The position numbers were made by a program, and so were the translations under genes. DNA of 64,000 nucleotides, from contig OW203734.1 in the NCBI GenBank assembly GCA_934045075.1, forward strand, positions 13,762,016 to 13,826,015. The letters are read 5' to 3'. Under the pieces are notes generated by a model. The model worked only from the letters and a program-made list of their open reading frames with translations, had not been told where the DNA came from and searched no databases. Shown one piece after another: positions 42,917 through 53,707 of this stretch (its first letter is position 1; the number at the start of each line of letters is the position of its first letter). This DNA comes from Yponomeuta sedellus. Taxonomy: Eukaryota > Arthropoda > Insecta > Lepidoptera > Yponomeutidae.

Positions 42917-43604
42917 AGCCGTGATACTTTTCCTTTAACCTTTCCTATGTTATGTGCTTTTTTCACGTTTCTACAAACAACTGTTTAGCTGGGCGAGCGA
43001 CGGACTTGCTAAGCCAAAAGTAATTTTAGATAACACTGATCATTGGATGACTTAAGCAAGAATTAACAAACGACGAATCTCATAACAAATACAATCAATA
43101 ATGGCTTCATTATACAAGTCGTGACATTGACGTATGACCGGCTGTAGTGCTGGGAATCGGGATGTGGAGTGAAACAATAATTGATTGTTCCACCAGTTCC
43201 ATTCATGTCCCTAGGCGCATTTGAATTTCATGAGACCCGCACCTAGTTGGTGTGTTTGAATCGCAAATCTTGTAAAATCACTCCTATTGCGATTGTAGGA
43301 CAGAAATTGTGTCACAAGTTTCGTTCGCAGATCGTGATAATATCTAACTTAGCTGATAGTAAATTCGCGCGTCATCTCTAATAGATCTCCTGATAAACAT
43401 GATTGTTTCTTATATTTTTTTGTTGTCTTAACATATCACCAACACGATGGGGCGGTTGCTGACCGTATAGACGGTCCGTTTTTGAGACACTGGATGAACT
43501 TACACTCTTCAGTCTGTCAGAAACGAGATTGAATCATAATTTATTATTAGTAATAATTTGTGCACTGTCTGTCTTCTCTTTGTTTAACTTATTGTATTAT
43601 GTGT
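42917..43604. other. Unassigned intronic sequence
   Basis: A short hairpin, GACCGTATAGACGGTC, lies near 43460. Nothing else. Confidence 0.45.
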
Positions 43605-43665
43605 CTAAATCCATATACAAAATAACACCTTATCTTTTATAGTGTGTTATTTTGCATACGGATTT
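43605..43665. repeat. Inverted repeat of about 23-base arms
   Basis: AAATCCATATACAAAATAAC and its near-complement GTTATTTTGCATACGGATTT enclose a 14-base loop. Confidence 0.7.
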
Positions 43666-43690
43666 TTATTTATGTGAAATAAATCGCGAT

Positions 43691-43943
43691 GCCGATTGCC
43701 GTGTGGGTCGGCCTAGAGAATAGCACCAACCCAATTCTTCCCGCGGGTGTCGTAAAAGGCGACTAAGGGACACAAACCGGGGGGTGGGCAGCAGCGCCCC
43801 CTGCAGTACAATTACACCGAACTGCGATCCCTAACCCGCATGCCCAGCGTGGGGATTATGGGCATTACCCCCTATGATAGCACAACATGGCTCTCTTTAG
43901 GGGAGGGCTGTGTCCAGCAGTGGACTAGTATAGCCTGACGACG
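43691..43943 (+). mobile_element. Family D retroposon, full length (reference copy)
   Basis: AAATCGCGAT on both sides (43681-43690 and 43944-43953) is a 10-base target duplication. The element starts GCCGATTGCCGTGTGGGTCG, passes CCCGCGGGTGTCGTAAAAGG and GGGATTATGGGCATTACCCC, and ends GCCTGACGACG. No clear polymerase III boxes were found, so it may be a short LINE-derived retroposon. Confidence 0.88.
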
Positions 43944-43966
43944 AAATCGCGATTCTTATACTCGTA

Positions 43967-44110
43967 GTTATATATTTAACGGGTCAAATCGCGATTATTT
44001 ATGGCTAGTAGTTACCAGTACGTTGTAACGCTGCCAAAGCGTCGGGAAATAAGGTAATTACGTTTTACCTAATAAATTAATAATCGCGATTTCACCCGTT
44101 TAATATATAT
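43967..44110. mobile_element. Short inverted-repeat element
   Basis: AAATCGCGATTATTTA with an upstream TTTAACGGG is mirrored by TAATAATCGCGATTT and CCCGTTTAA. AAATCGCGAT also forms the family D target just upstream, so the family D element probably landed in an outer copy of the same motif. It is about 144 bases with no frame. Confidence 0.65.
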
Positions 44111-45102
44111 GTATGTGAAATAAAATATTGTTAGGTTGGTATCATTAGGACTCTATAAACAGAAAATCATGTAATAACAGCGGACCACTAACTTCGAACA
44201 GTTCTCGACCGTCGATCGATTTTCATCAATGTATAGTCGCTGATCAAAATTTTATAACGTAATTATCTGAAATGGCTTTTCAATGAAACGGACCCATTTT
44301 CTTTGCTTTTCAGCGTTTTATGATGCAAAATGAAGGAATAAATAATGCTTTGTTGGCTCAGCCTTACAAATGTACTCGTTTGATGTAAAACACTCTCCAA
44401 TACAGTGAATATAATAAATCGATCTAATTTTTTTTTGTTTAAAACCTTTCTGAAACGTAAGCTTTCCTTATTTTGTGGCATTTTTACAATCCAGATGCGA
44501 ATATGTAAAACTGGCCAATGATATCGTTCTCAGCTTGAATGTATTTACATAAATCTAGGGCCATTATTTCCCCTTCTGAATACATTATTACCTAGCCATG
44601 GCTTCAAATTGCTTGCATAACATCGTGTTTAATATTGTGTTCCACCTCAACGCCATGACCGTTTTTCGTCGTAGGTAAATCCTGGTCTTAAGTTTCAGAA
44701 CAAAAGGACACTAACTTGTAAAGGTCACGATAAAAAAAGAGTGTCGCGAACATAACAGCTTTATTTCGCGTGCGTGGCGGTAAAAAATGACAAGGTTTAG
44801 ATAGAACATCATTACGCCCGCTGATGTTCCAAACTCTTTGTGTCCCACCGACAAAGAGTAGAATAAATCTAAAGTACATTTTGGTGTCTCAACCATTCAT
44901 CTTAAATTCGGAAGCGCTCCTTCGAAATCGCCACTTAGATGTGCGCTCGTTGAAACCAACCTTTTACTAGAATGAGACCATTACTTGGGATCTCCTTAAC
45001 TCTACCAAATTACACAGACGTGAACTGGCATTTCCATTTAACGTCATTTGGGGTTGTTTAAGGTTGAACTGCACCGGAGCGGCGCCGCTGATCTAATTCA
45101 AT
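44111..45102. other. Unassigned intronic sequence
   Basis: About 1 kb without a supported feature. Confidence 0.5.
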
Positions 45103-45173
45103 CACACGCTCACACATACACACGTACACACACATGCGCACACACAAAAACACACACACACACACACACACAC
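45103..45173. repeat. (CA)n microsatellite
   Basis: An impure CA tract with a pure (CA)11 core. Confidence 0.9.
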
Positions 45174-45599
45174 CTATTCACCTACGTAAAACAAACACAC
45201 CTACTTTTTGCTGTATTATTTTTTATATTCTAGTCACTGATTTTTTCGTGTTTCGTATATATAGTGCTGAAAGGCCGTCTACTGTTGTACAGAGGATCAT
45301 TCTAGCTTGGGAGTCAGAATACTTACCAATTAAGTTCCTTGATAGCCATCTGTTCACTCCTTTGTTTATATTTAAGCTGTTCAATAAAATAAAGTTTAAT
45401 ATTACTATTATTGTTAATTCATGACAAACAACTGGACCAAATAACTTTGACTGCACTTTCACGTCTCATGACTTAGATTTTTTTGGAATTTGGTGTAATC
45501 TCAAAAAAATGTTTTCACTTACGTACCGCAGTTAAGGTCGTAATATAATTTGCGCACTGCGCCGCTTTAGTATGGTACATGTTTTAGTCTTTGCATAGA

Positions 45600-45960
45600 G
45601 TTGTGAGTTGAAATGAAATGAAAAGGTTTTATTCAAAGTAGCGCAGAAACTACAGCTTAATGAACGTTACAATTCAAACTATACATAGTGTTCATTTCAA
45701 AATCTAGATCATTTTGGAGAAAAAATGGACAAAAAAACTCCAAACTTAGTCTTTTCGAAGGCCTTAATTAACATAGTTTATGCCACACCTGGCAATAAAG
45801 TGGCTTTTTGGCCAAGTGTAGACATAAAAAGATGTACACAACACGGGAGGTAATAAAGAAAGCTCTCGATCGCATATTTACGTCCCTCGCTTGCAGCTCG
45901 GGCCGCAAACTTCTGCGATCTCGGCCTTTCTTTGTATTACCACCCTAGTTGTGTAATGTA
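45600..45960 (-). repeat. Non-LTR retroelement 3' untranslated region with a long hairpin
   Basis: TTCAAAATCTAGATCATTTTGG and TGGACAAAAAAACTCC are shared with 59330-59460. At 45836-45958, ACAACACGGGAGGTAATAAA and its near-complement TTTGTATTACCACCCTAGTTGT form a hairpin of about 120 bases. It lies downstream of the polymerase remnant at 46015-46300 on the same strand. Confidence 0.55.
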
Positions 45961-46014
45961 CTATTACATAATTATTATAAAACATAGAACTCGTGCATTG
46001 TACTGGCTTTAATT

Positions 46015-46300
46015 TCAGATCTCATTGTCATCTAAATAATCCTTTATGTTATAGTAGCCCTTTTGGCACAAAGTGTGCTTAACATATTTTTCGAACCGCG
46101 ATTCATGCAAGCACAATATATCTTCAGGGATTTTATTATAGACGCGTATACAATGCCCCATGAAGGATGTATTAACCTTTGCCAGCCTAAATAGTGGGAA
46201 CAAAAGTATATGTTTATTTCTAGTATATACATTGTGTTGGCTACCTAAAGTTTTAAAGTTACTGATATTTTTCCTGACGTACAAAAGAATGCTTGGAATA
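46015..46300 (-). pseudogene. C-terminal remnant of a Jockey-like non-LTR polymerase
   Basis: The 89-codon frame reads YVRKNISNFKTLGSQHNVYT, RNKHILLFPLFRLAK, RVYNKIPEDI and ends GYYNIKDYLDDNEI. The TRNK, RLxK, YNKIPE and YY-x3-YL order is typical of the end of Jockey-class ORF2. It is 5'-truncated with no polymerase core. Confidence 0.72.
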
Positions 46301-46447
46301 TAGTAAGAAGTACTATGACAAGTAGAGCCAGTAAAACAAAGTTTGACAGTTATTTATGATACTAGGGCGGTAAGTAGATGTAAGTCGAGGGCTTACCATA
46401 ATCACGAGTTTGTAAATATCAATCCGCACAAAGTGTTTCAATGACAT

Positions 46448-46907
46448 ACCATAAATATAACTTCCGACTAACAAAAGTTGGACCGGCCGTCCCCAGGCAT
46501 ACGATCTGCCTGGCGGGAAATTTCCCTTTATAGTGGAAGAGCACGATCACCCGCTCTTCCCTATAGTGGTGACCCCTGACAGAACATTGTCAACCTTCCT
46601 TCGCTCTCGCAGCACCCCACATACATTAGTCTCAAAAGCAAGGCCAGCAATCTTCCCTCTCACTTCATCAGTTCCACTACAGTCAACGCACCGACTACTG
46701 GGACTGATGGTGATCTTCCTCCAACCCCTCGGCACGGCAGCCACACAGCAACAGCACACGTTGCCAGTGGTACAGCAGCCTTCACCTTCACCATAAATAT
46801 AACTTCCGACTAACAATAGTTGGACCGGCCGTCCCCAGGCATACGATCTACCTGGCGGGAAATTTCCCTTTATAGTGGAAGAGCACGATCACCCGCTCTT
46901 CCCTATA
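46448..46907 (+). mobile_element. Miniature element with 118-base terminal direct repeats (TRIM-like)
   Basis: 46448-46565 and 46790-46907 match except for two bases and start ACCATAAATATAACTTCCGA. Each contains GGACCGGCCGTCCCCAGGCA and the hairpin GGAAGAGC...GCTCTTCC. The 224-base interior opens with GTGGTGACCCCTGAC, which resembles LTR-retrotransposon primer sites that start TGGTGACCCC. No polymerase, polypurine tract or target duplication was found. It may be a TRIM or a local duplication. Confidence 0.6.
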
Positions 46908-48582
46908 CAACTTTCTCAACAAAATTGCGAGAAACCAGCACAAGTAAACGAACTTTGTAACTTTAATCATTGCATCGCATCAACTTTGATGTTAATAAAC
47001 ATGAAAATGGTTTGCACAGATAAATAATTAGAACTAGTTTTCATCTCAGTTTTGCTTTAGCCTTAAAGTGAGACAAACGTATTGAGCAATATATATTTTT
47101 TACTTCTCGTAATGTGATACTTCTTATTGGATTTTTTAAGGAGATTAAAAACACCGTAAAGAATACAGAGCGTGCGGTAAAACATGTACTTATTTGACGG
47201 TAGGTACCTACTTTACAGCACGTTCCGTTGTATAGTGCGTAATTTTTTACTTTCGAACAATATAAACAGGCATCATAAATACAATTTTAGAGCAGAAGTG
47301 TTCAAGAGCAATTGCAGACCATATAATTTCTACTAATATAGGTTAATCACTTAAATTGTCACTGGTGATTGTCGAACGTAATTTCAAATCCCGTACTGGG
47401 TATTACAGGGCACTGTGGACGCTAGATTATTTCATCAGACTATCATCATGACAATCCGAGGAATCTCATCATGCGATATCAGTATTTTCATTCACTAACT
47501 ATATGATTAAAAGTACAAGGGCGTGCTTAATGCAAGAAGCATTCTCTTCCAGCAAATCTTTGGTGTTGAAGAGACTGGTGAAAGGTAGTGCAAGACAAGA
47601 GGTAAAAATAGTAATAAAATAATAAACTTACATAAATATAGGGAGACAGATTAACTTTGACCTACAGGCTTAGTGGCAAAATATAAATTATGATAAACCC
47701 ACATAAAACAAAGACATATTTAAGATAATTTTTATTCACGATTACTTACATATAAATAATTAATAAAAGAATTAGTGATAAGTTACTTGCCACTAGTATG
47801 AGGCTGTATGAAAATGTTTTTACTTTTTTTTTATATGCCGGGGTTGCAACAAGATAAGACATTAACAAAACTTATATTCTTTTAAAATGCGTAAGTGAAT
47901 AAGGTAAATTAAAACATACTTCAGAGTATTCCACTATGAACACATGATGCAATTTACAAAGAACAATGTTTTGGGAGAAGCGGGACCCATTTTCTAAAAC
48001 CATAATTCTCGGAAAAAGAAATTCCAGAGTAATATAGTCATGTTTTAATAGATCAGATACCTATGTACTCATTTTAACACAATTATACCCCATAGACCGC
48101 CTTTTTGCGTTTCATAAAACAACAGACTCATTCATTCACTTGCCACCTTAATGATAAAGTGTAAACCGGCTTTTATTGTTACCGACCCCTTTATTATTAT
48201 GGGAAAAACTTTCCCCTGACACACAAGTTGTTTTTGCCTCTTTGCCGAGAAATTGTACTAATCGGAAAAGTTTTTCCCAACTATTTACGAAGTCTGTCAT
48301 TTTCCGGCGCACAAAAGAAAGCTCCTAGCAACTAGCAGCTGTCTATTGACAAGGTCTATCATAAATCATAATCCATCTACCGCTGGACACATTATTCTGT
48401 CGGCCTTTCGGGGTCGCGAACGACCTACCGTAACGGACTTTTGTACAACCACTTATCCACCCTTCGATGGCTGTTTGTCAAGCTTATGGAGGCGTTAGTA
48501 ATACTTTGAGTATTGTTGTTAACTTTTTACACTATATAAACTCACGCCTTTATCCGGAAAGGTAGACAGATATCAGTCTTTG
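46908..48582. other. Unassigned intronic sequence
   Basis: 1.7 kb without a supported gene or repeat. Confidence 0.5.
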
Positions 48583-48591
48583 ATTTTGTTA

Positions 48592-48784
48592 TACTATTTT
48601 TATTTTTACTGCACTAACCCGTGCTAAGGACAATTTAAAAAAGAAAAAACTATTTAGAGGCTAAAAATTCCACCCATGCCGGGATTCGAACCCGCGACCT
48701 CTGGCTCTGGCACGGATAGCCAATGGTCGCGGGTTCGAATCCCGGCATGGGTGGAATTTTTAGCCTCTAAATAGTTTTTTTTTT
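48592..48784 (-). mobile_element. Family H retroposon, hairpin form
   Basis: ATTTTGTTA flanks both sides (48583-48591 and 48785-48793). The left arm holds the inverted A-rich tail and half of the tRNA-like module. The right arm repeats the module half and GCCTCTAAATAG in the opposite sense. The arms of roughly 60 bases meet at CTCTGGCTCTGGCACGG. Confidence 0.85.
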
Positions 48785-48793
48785 ATTTTGTTA

Positions 48794-49785
48794 CACTTGC
48801 ACACGAAATATTTAACAAAACATTACTTAAGAAATAAAATGTAAAAAGCCGAGCTTATCTCTGTAAGAGATTTCTTGCAACAAGCCTTGGTGAGTCGGTG
48901 CAGCAGAAAACAATGGGGCTATATGTCTATATATGCACAAAAAAATTACATAGACTGCAAATCTGCAAAAATCCTTAACAATAACCCAAGTAGAAAAAAT
49001 ACGCCACATAGACTAAATACCTGTAAAAATAAGTAAATAAAATACTTATTAGTCAATAAAACATAAAGTTATGATAGAGACTTTGCCACTTGCCACGATC
49101 CTGACAGACTTCCTTCACTACACGTTCATCTAATTGCATGCATGCATCGTGGTTTGGGTCTTTTCATCTTGCATTTGTTAAAACATTCCCTGTTTGGTAA
49201 ATTTGAAATCTCTGAAACTAACTCCGCCTTTGCATGAATTATTTATCGCCTTGTATATTCTTAACTTTTTGTTGTAGTTTTTTGTGGAATAAAGTGCAAC
49301 GTACAATTGTTCAAATAATGTATACCACAATCATAACATCTTATGGTAAAATATGTCCTATTTTCTATATCCCTTGCTGGTTGGTATGCAATACGCATGC
49401 TGTGTTATGTTATTAGCATGTTATTGATTCCGTGGGCGGACTGGGAACAATTTTGGCCGTTCGGCATAATCTGGTTGAATTTCACTGTATTGTGAAAGTT
49501 AACTACTTTGTAGATATGAAAGCTTCGCATTTTTAATCGGCTTCTTGTTGATAGGTGATTAATTTGCTTGGGTCTAAATAGGTTATGTACTTTTTCAGAT
49601 GACTTCTTCGTTTATGAACCGTTTATGCCGGTCTTTGATTAAGAGTAATTTCAAGGTGATCTAATTTAAATTTCACTGATATCTAACTTTAGACTTTTTA
49701 AATGACCGGAATGAAGAACTATGCCCAAAGATACAATTTAATTTAGTTTGGGGTTTAGATTTACTTTTTACATTGTTTTTTTTTT
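48794..49785. other. Mostly unassigned; LINE C-terminus fragment at 49075-49175 (-)
   Basis: CACTTGCCACGATCCTGACA and CATGCATGCATCGTGG are the reverse of the CMQR...CQDRGKW segment of the non-LTR polymerase. The rest is not recognised. Confidence 0.45.
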
Positions 49786-49787
49786 AA

Positions 49788-49987
49788 TTCTAAAAACCTA
49801 TTTAAAGGCTAAAAATTCCACCCATGCCGGGATTCGAGCCCGCGACCTCTGGCTATCCGTGCCAGCGCTCTTTCCAACTGAGCTAATAGGCGACTCACCG
49901 GCATCAGTGAAATTTACAGTGAAATGTACAGAGCCTCTAAATAGGTTTTTAAAATTGTCCTTAGCACGGGTTAGTGCATTAAAAAGA
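49788..49987 (+). mobile_element. Family H retroposon, folded copy
   Basis: An antisense tRNA-like module at the left (CCCATGCCGGGATTCGAGCC, GAGCTAATAGGCGAC) is followed by a sense end (GCCTCTAAATAGG, TTAGCACGGGTTAGTGCATT, A-rich tail). Confidence 0.8.
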
Positions 49988-50443
49988 ATATATTTTTTTA
50001 GTCTGCTCAATAAACATGTTTAATTTTTCATTTTAATTTTTATTTAAATATGCCACGTATTTCTTTAGAAGCAATTATAATGCATTATGTGAAGCAATTA
50101 AGTGCATCGTGGTTGAGAGATTTTTAGGTTCACTTCTCAGCAAAAGATTTGAGCTTAGCAATATAAACGGCTTGAACTCAGGCAGGACCCATTTGAGTAT
50201 TGTTTGGGTCACTGCATTTCGTTACAAGCAAATTCAAAGGGCTAACATTTATTTATTGTAAGCAAAGGTGGAACAAATTGAATATATTTGGGCATGAAGA
50301 AATATCATTCTATTCTTATTGTGTTTTTATGCCTATCTATGTGGTGGCAAAGGTTGCTTCAGATACAACAGGTTTTAGCTTCGAATCCCGGTATGAGTTT
50401 TTGGAAGCACCGTCTCTAACCATATCCTCTGTGTACTTTCCAG
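49988..50443. other. Intron upstream of the SK exon
   Basis: No gene. It ends in the pyrimidine-rich acceptor TCCTCTGTGTACTTTCCAG. No tandem exon copies were seen on this side. Confidence 0.6.
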
Positions 50444-50649
50444 CTGCGGAAGCCGGTGTCGACGTTGTCGATCCCGGGCGCGATGAAGGCGTACGCGGGC
50501 GGGGGGCGGGACGCGGCGGCGGAGGAGGCCGGCGTGGCGTTGGTCGGCGTCCACAGCGAGTACCCGCGCTTCGGCGAGGAGCGGGCGCTCGGCGGTGGCA
50601 CATACAAGGGCGGAGGAGCGGCTAAGCACAAACCCAATATAGGATATAG
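50444..50649 (+). CDS. SK: Internal exon of SK calcium-activated potassium channel (cytosolic N-terminus before S1)
   Basis: This is the only convincing host exon. It is much richer in GC than its surroundings, follows a pyrimidine-rich acceptor ending TTTCCAG and ends in a strong donor, AG|GTAAGG. Read in phase 0 it starts LRKPVSTLSIPGAMKAYAGG and ends AAKHKPNIGYR, with the last codon split after two bases. In SK channels a GYR-LG segment sits just before the first transmembrane helix, and serine/glycine/alanine-rich cytosolic sequence precedes it, so both the ending and the composition fit. SK channels open on calcium through bound calmodulin and set after-hyperpolarisation in neurons and muscle. 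The exon is 68 codons plus 2 bases. The next exon, which should start with the LGKR-type S1 approach, is not in the window. Frame and splice signals are seen; the SK name is inferred from the C-terminal residues. Confidence 0.78.
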
Positions 50650-51190
50650 GTAAGGGCTAAACCTTCGCTGTATTTGTAGACAGTATTTTTCTAAAAAATA
50701 TACAGCCCAAGCTGCGTAGTTTAAAGGAGGAAGATAGGGAGTGCTCACAGCGATTCGTCGGCGAGGAGCGGGCGCTCGGCGGCGGCGCAGCACATACAAT
50801 GGCGGAGGAGCGGCTATGCAGAAACACAATATAGTATACTATAGGTAAATGCTAATTCTAAGGTAAATGCTGTATTTGTAGACCAGACTCGCACTTATCA
50901 CAATCCACTTCATACTACGTTATTTGAAGGAGTGAGATAGAAAGTGCTCACAGTGATTTTTCGCTAAGGAGGAGCGGTTAAGCACAAAGCCAATATAGGT
51001 TAGGGCTAATCCTTAGCTGTATTCGAAGACCAAGCTAACGTGTATTAATAAAAGAAATTAAAACGCTCGGTGAGGAGAGGGCGTTCGGCAGCGGCACATA
51101 CAAGAGCGAGCAAGGAGGAGCGGCTAAGCACAAACCCAATACAGGATATAGGCAAGGTCCTTAGCTATATTCGAAGACCGAGCTAGCGTT
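50551..51190 (+). repeat. Tandem degenerate copies of the SK exon 3' end with its splice donor
   Basis: The last third of the exon plus the first 40-90 intron bases recurs four times. Unit 1 is the true exon end (50551-50744). The others start near 50745, 50947 and 51064. Shared landmarks are CTCACAG/CCACAGCGA, GAGGAGCGGGCG, GGAGGAGCGGCTAAGCACAA, the CCAATATAGG region and a downstream GCTGTATTTG/GCTATATTCG block. Candidate donors persist as AG|GTAAGG, AG|GTAAAT, AG|GTTAGG and AG|GCAAGG. Insertions and stops break the reading frame in units 2-4. These are decayed local duplications, not alternative coding exons as they stand. Confidence 0.8.
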
Positions 51191-51847
51191 ACTACAATTT
51201 AAGCCAAAATGGATATGCATGGAGACGCCCACTGCATGGTCAAAAAGTGTATACGTATCGTCGTTCATATTGCCAAATGTCTCATATCAAATAAAAATAT
51301 TTACGGTCTTTCCCGAATTTGTATGAAAAAATAAAAAAAAAACAAAGAAAGCAAGACATCGTAATCCTTACCGACACAGGCTAAGATTATAATATCAGAC
51401 TAACATTCAGAATCACGTTTTCCTTCAATTTAGATGAAGAAACGAAAATCATGTTTTTTTGACATAATATGACGTTTTACTTCGCTATTGAATTTGAATA
51501 ATAGAAATATTGTGAAGTGAAGTAAGGTAGAATATTTACTGTATGGATCCAGCTCTAGTTTGATGATTGAATCGGGTGAGTTAAAATAATTATTGCGAGC
51601 TAGCTCGTAACAACTATATCGGCGATACCAAGCTACGTGGTTCATGAGCATCTTCAGTAAGTGCCTCCGCTTCGGCGCGCAAAGGCTAAGGAAGGCGAAG
51701 TAAAGGTTTGCTGGAAGAAATCTCTTAAAGAGATAAGGTCGCCTTGGTTTAAGTTAATTCTTATGTAAGGTCCTGTTTAATGTGCAATAAAGAAGAATTG
51801 TAATTGTAAAACCCATATACGGTTTAAAAGGTATACATATTTATTTA
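51191..51847. other. Intron; retroelement-like 3' end at 51690-51805
   Basis: GGTTTGCTGGAAGAAATCTC and TGTGCAATAAAGAAGAATTG match the piece nested in the MITE-like element at 30153-30635. The rest is not recognised. Confidence 0.45.
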
Positions 51848-52015
51848 AAGTAGCTTATAAACGTCCCATTGCAGGGCACAGGCCTCCTCTCAGAGAGAGT
51901 AGGTATGTGCAAAATTAACATGTCTGCCAACCGCGGCTTGGCAATTTAAAGCGCTGACGTACGCGAACACTTCAGTCACCCAGGTTTCCTTACGATGTAA
52001 TAATACCTACAACAT
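51848..52015 (-). mobile_element. Family B' SINE, tail half
   Basis: AACGTCCCATTGCAGGGCAC, CTCTCAGAGAGAGTAGG and CGCGGCTTGGCAATTTAAAG match the family in reverse. Confidence 0.7.
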
Positions 52016-52375
52016 ATTTGTAAAGGCAGGTTTTTGTCCTATTTCTTTTTTCACTGTTTGGTAATCCTGCAACTGATTGACATATTTTGAAGCCTCGTTG
52101 CGTTAAAATAAAACTGCAGCTCCGCATAACAAGAATAAATATTAAAGACTTGCTTCAGTGGAGTTTCTTTGTTAGTGTCTTTTCCATATAATCTAATAAT
52201 TGTGAAATTAACAACTTTGAGGTTCATTAAGTAAACATTTTGTTTTCATAGTGAATAAAAATATTTTCTCTTTTTGACTTTAAAGTGTAGCTTGTGCGAG
52301 GACGGGAACCACGCGGCGAAAAATTTCATTACTAGTCATGACAATTTTCCGTTTACAACCAATTGTGACTAAATA

Positions 52376-52455
52376 TAAAGGACATGGTTAGAAAATGAAG
52401 CATTCATATTAAAAATAAAGGACATGGTTAGAAAATGAAGCATTCATATTAAAAC
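52376..52455. repeat. Exact tandem duplication of 40 bases
   Basis: ATAAAGGACATGGTTAGAAA begins both copies (52376-52415 and 52416-52455). The two are identical, so the duplication is recent. Confidence 0.92.
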
Positions 52456-52867
52456 GTTTCATAAATCAGTCCGGGTGTAATTCCATGTTTGCGATATACT
52501 AGCCTGGTTACAGTACTACACATCATAAAAGTCCCTTCGGGAATCTACGTTCGCGCAGACTAGAAAGAAGTGTAACGAAAGTACACGAAGCTATAAGTAC
52601 ATTCAACATGATCTTTAACCGATACGGTTAAGGTGCAGAATTGATTGCCGCAGTAGCGCTACCTATTTCGCTCACGCTAATATTGCCAAAAGTAATAGTC
52701 ACCTGCATCGATGACGTTAAATCAACCAGTAGCAACAAAAGCGCGCGGCTTGCCATAAAATAAATTTATCTGATTGGTCGATCACATGCAAACTTGGTCA
52801 TCTGCGTAGGTACATCCGCGAGACTTATTTCCTGTGTAGCACTGTACCTGGTTATTAGTTTGGGAAC

Positions 52868-53116
52868 TTCTTCTTCAGGCTAATTAGTCCACTGCTAGAC
52901 ATAGCCCTCCCCTAATAAGCGCCATAGTGCAAGGTTGTGCCATCATTGGGGGTAATGCCCATAATCCCGACGCTGGACATGCGGGTTGTACTGCAGGGGG
53001 CGCTGCTGCCCACCCCCTGGTTTGTGTCCCTTAGCCGCTTTTTACGACACCCGCGGGAAGAATTTAGGTTGGTGCTATGCTCTAGGCCGACACCACACAG
53101 CAATTGGGACAGCAGT
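52868..53116 (-). mobile_element. Family D retroposon, full length
   Basis: TTTGGGAAC flanks both ends (52859-52867 and 53117-53125). On the minus strand it reads GCTGTGTGGTGTCGGCCTAG, CCCGCGGGTGTCGTAAAAAG, GGGATTATGGGCATTACCCC and ends GCCTGAAGAAGAA. Confidence 0.88.
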
Positions 53117-53165
53117 TTTGGGAACAAGACAAGTAATTGTGTTGTGTGGAAGTTATTATTATTAT

Positions 53166-53225
53166 AAATCATTAAAACTGTTTTAGTACGGATTTTCCGA
53201 CGTTTCGGCACATTTACAGGTGCCG
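53166..53225 (-). repeat. Terminal sequence of the Penelope-like element
   Basis: The minus strand carries GGCACCTGTAAATGTGCC, a small hairpin, then GAAACGTCGGAAAATCCG and a stretch ending AAAACAGTTTTAATGA. The same blocks occur at 28978-29098, and the outer half at 1500-1608. It probably marks the 3' end of the remnant at 53708-54230. Confidence 0.6.
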
Positions 53226-53403
53226 TGGTCTCGGATGACTGAGGTGGTAGGAGTCTTTTTGAAAGTAATAACTGTTAGTTTACTACCCTCGGCAAAAATT
53301 ACAAAAGTTTATTATGAAGTTACTTTCCAAAATAGGTATATCAGTTATTTTATATAAAGTCAACAATTTTTGAACTAAAACTTTCGTAAGCACAACACAT
53401 TGT

Positions 53404-53587
53404 AGACTTTTAGTCCGCGCGCGCTACGGGTGCGCCGCGCGCTTGCCCGTAGTGTGAGACAAGCAACCGACGACGCGAGCTCCGTCTCTGCTCACCATGA
53501 TTAAGCTCTGCGAATCGGAGCGAAACCTGGTCGGACTTTTCCGATATAACAACACCCGTAAGTAAATCCGGACTAAAAGTCTACAAA
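53404..53587. mobile_element. MITE-like element with 18-base terminal inverted repeats
   Basis: TTGTAGACTTTTAGTCCG at the left and its exact complement at the right enclose a GC-rich 150-base core with GCGCGCGCTACGGGTGCGCC and GAGCGAAACCTGGTCGGAC. A relic of the core lies at 20540-20665, and a solo end at 62870-62888. There is no transposase. Confidence 0.8.
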
Positions 53588-53707
53588 GTCAACAATATTG
53601 ATTATTAGTAATTGAAGTTAAAAATTAAATTTATAAACCAATTATTTTACATGAACAAAGAATATTGATTATTAATTGAAATTAAAATTAAATCTACAGT
53701 CACACTT

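Noticed and set aside
50337..50829. Proline/arginine-rich minus-strand frames over the SK exon
   Set aside because: They are antisense shadows of the GC-rich exon and its copies. The plus frame has splice sites and a recognisable ending.
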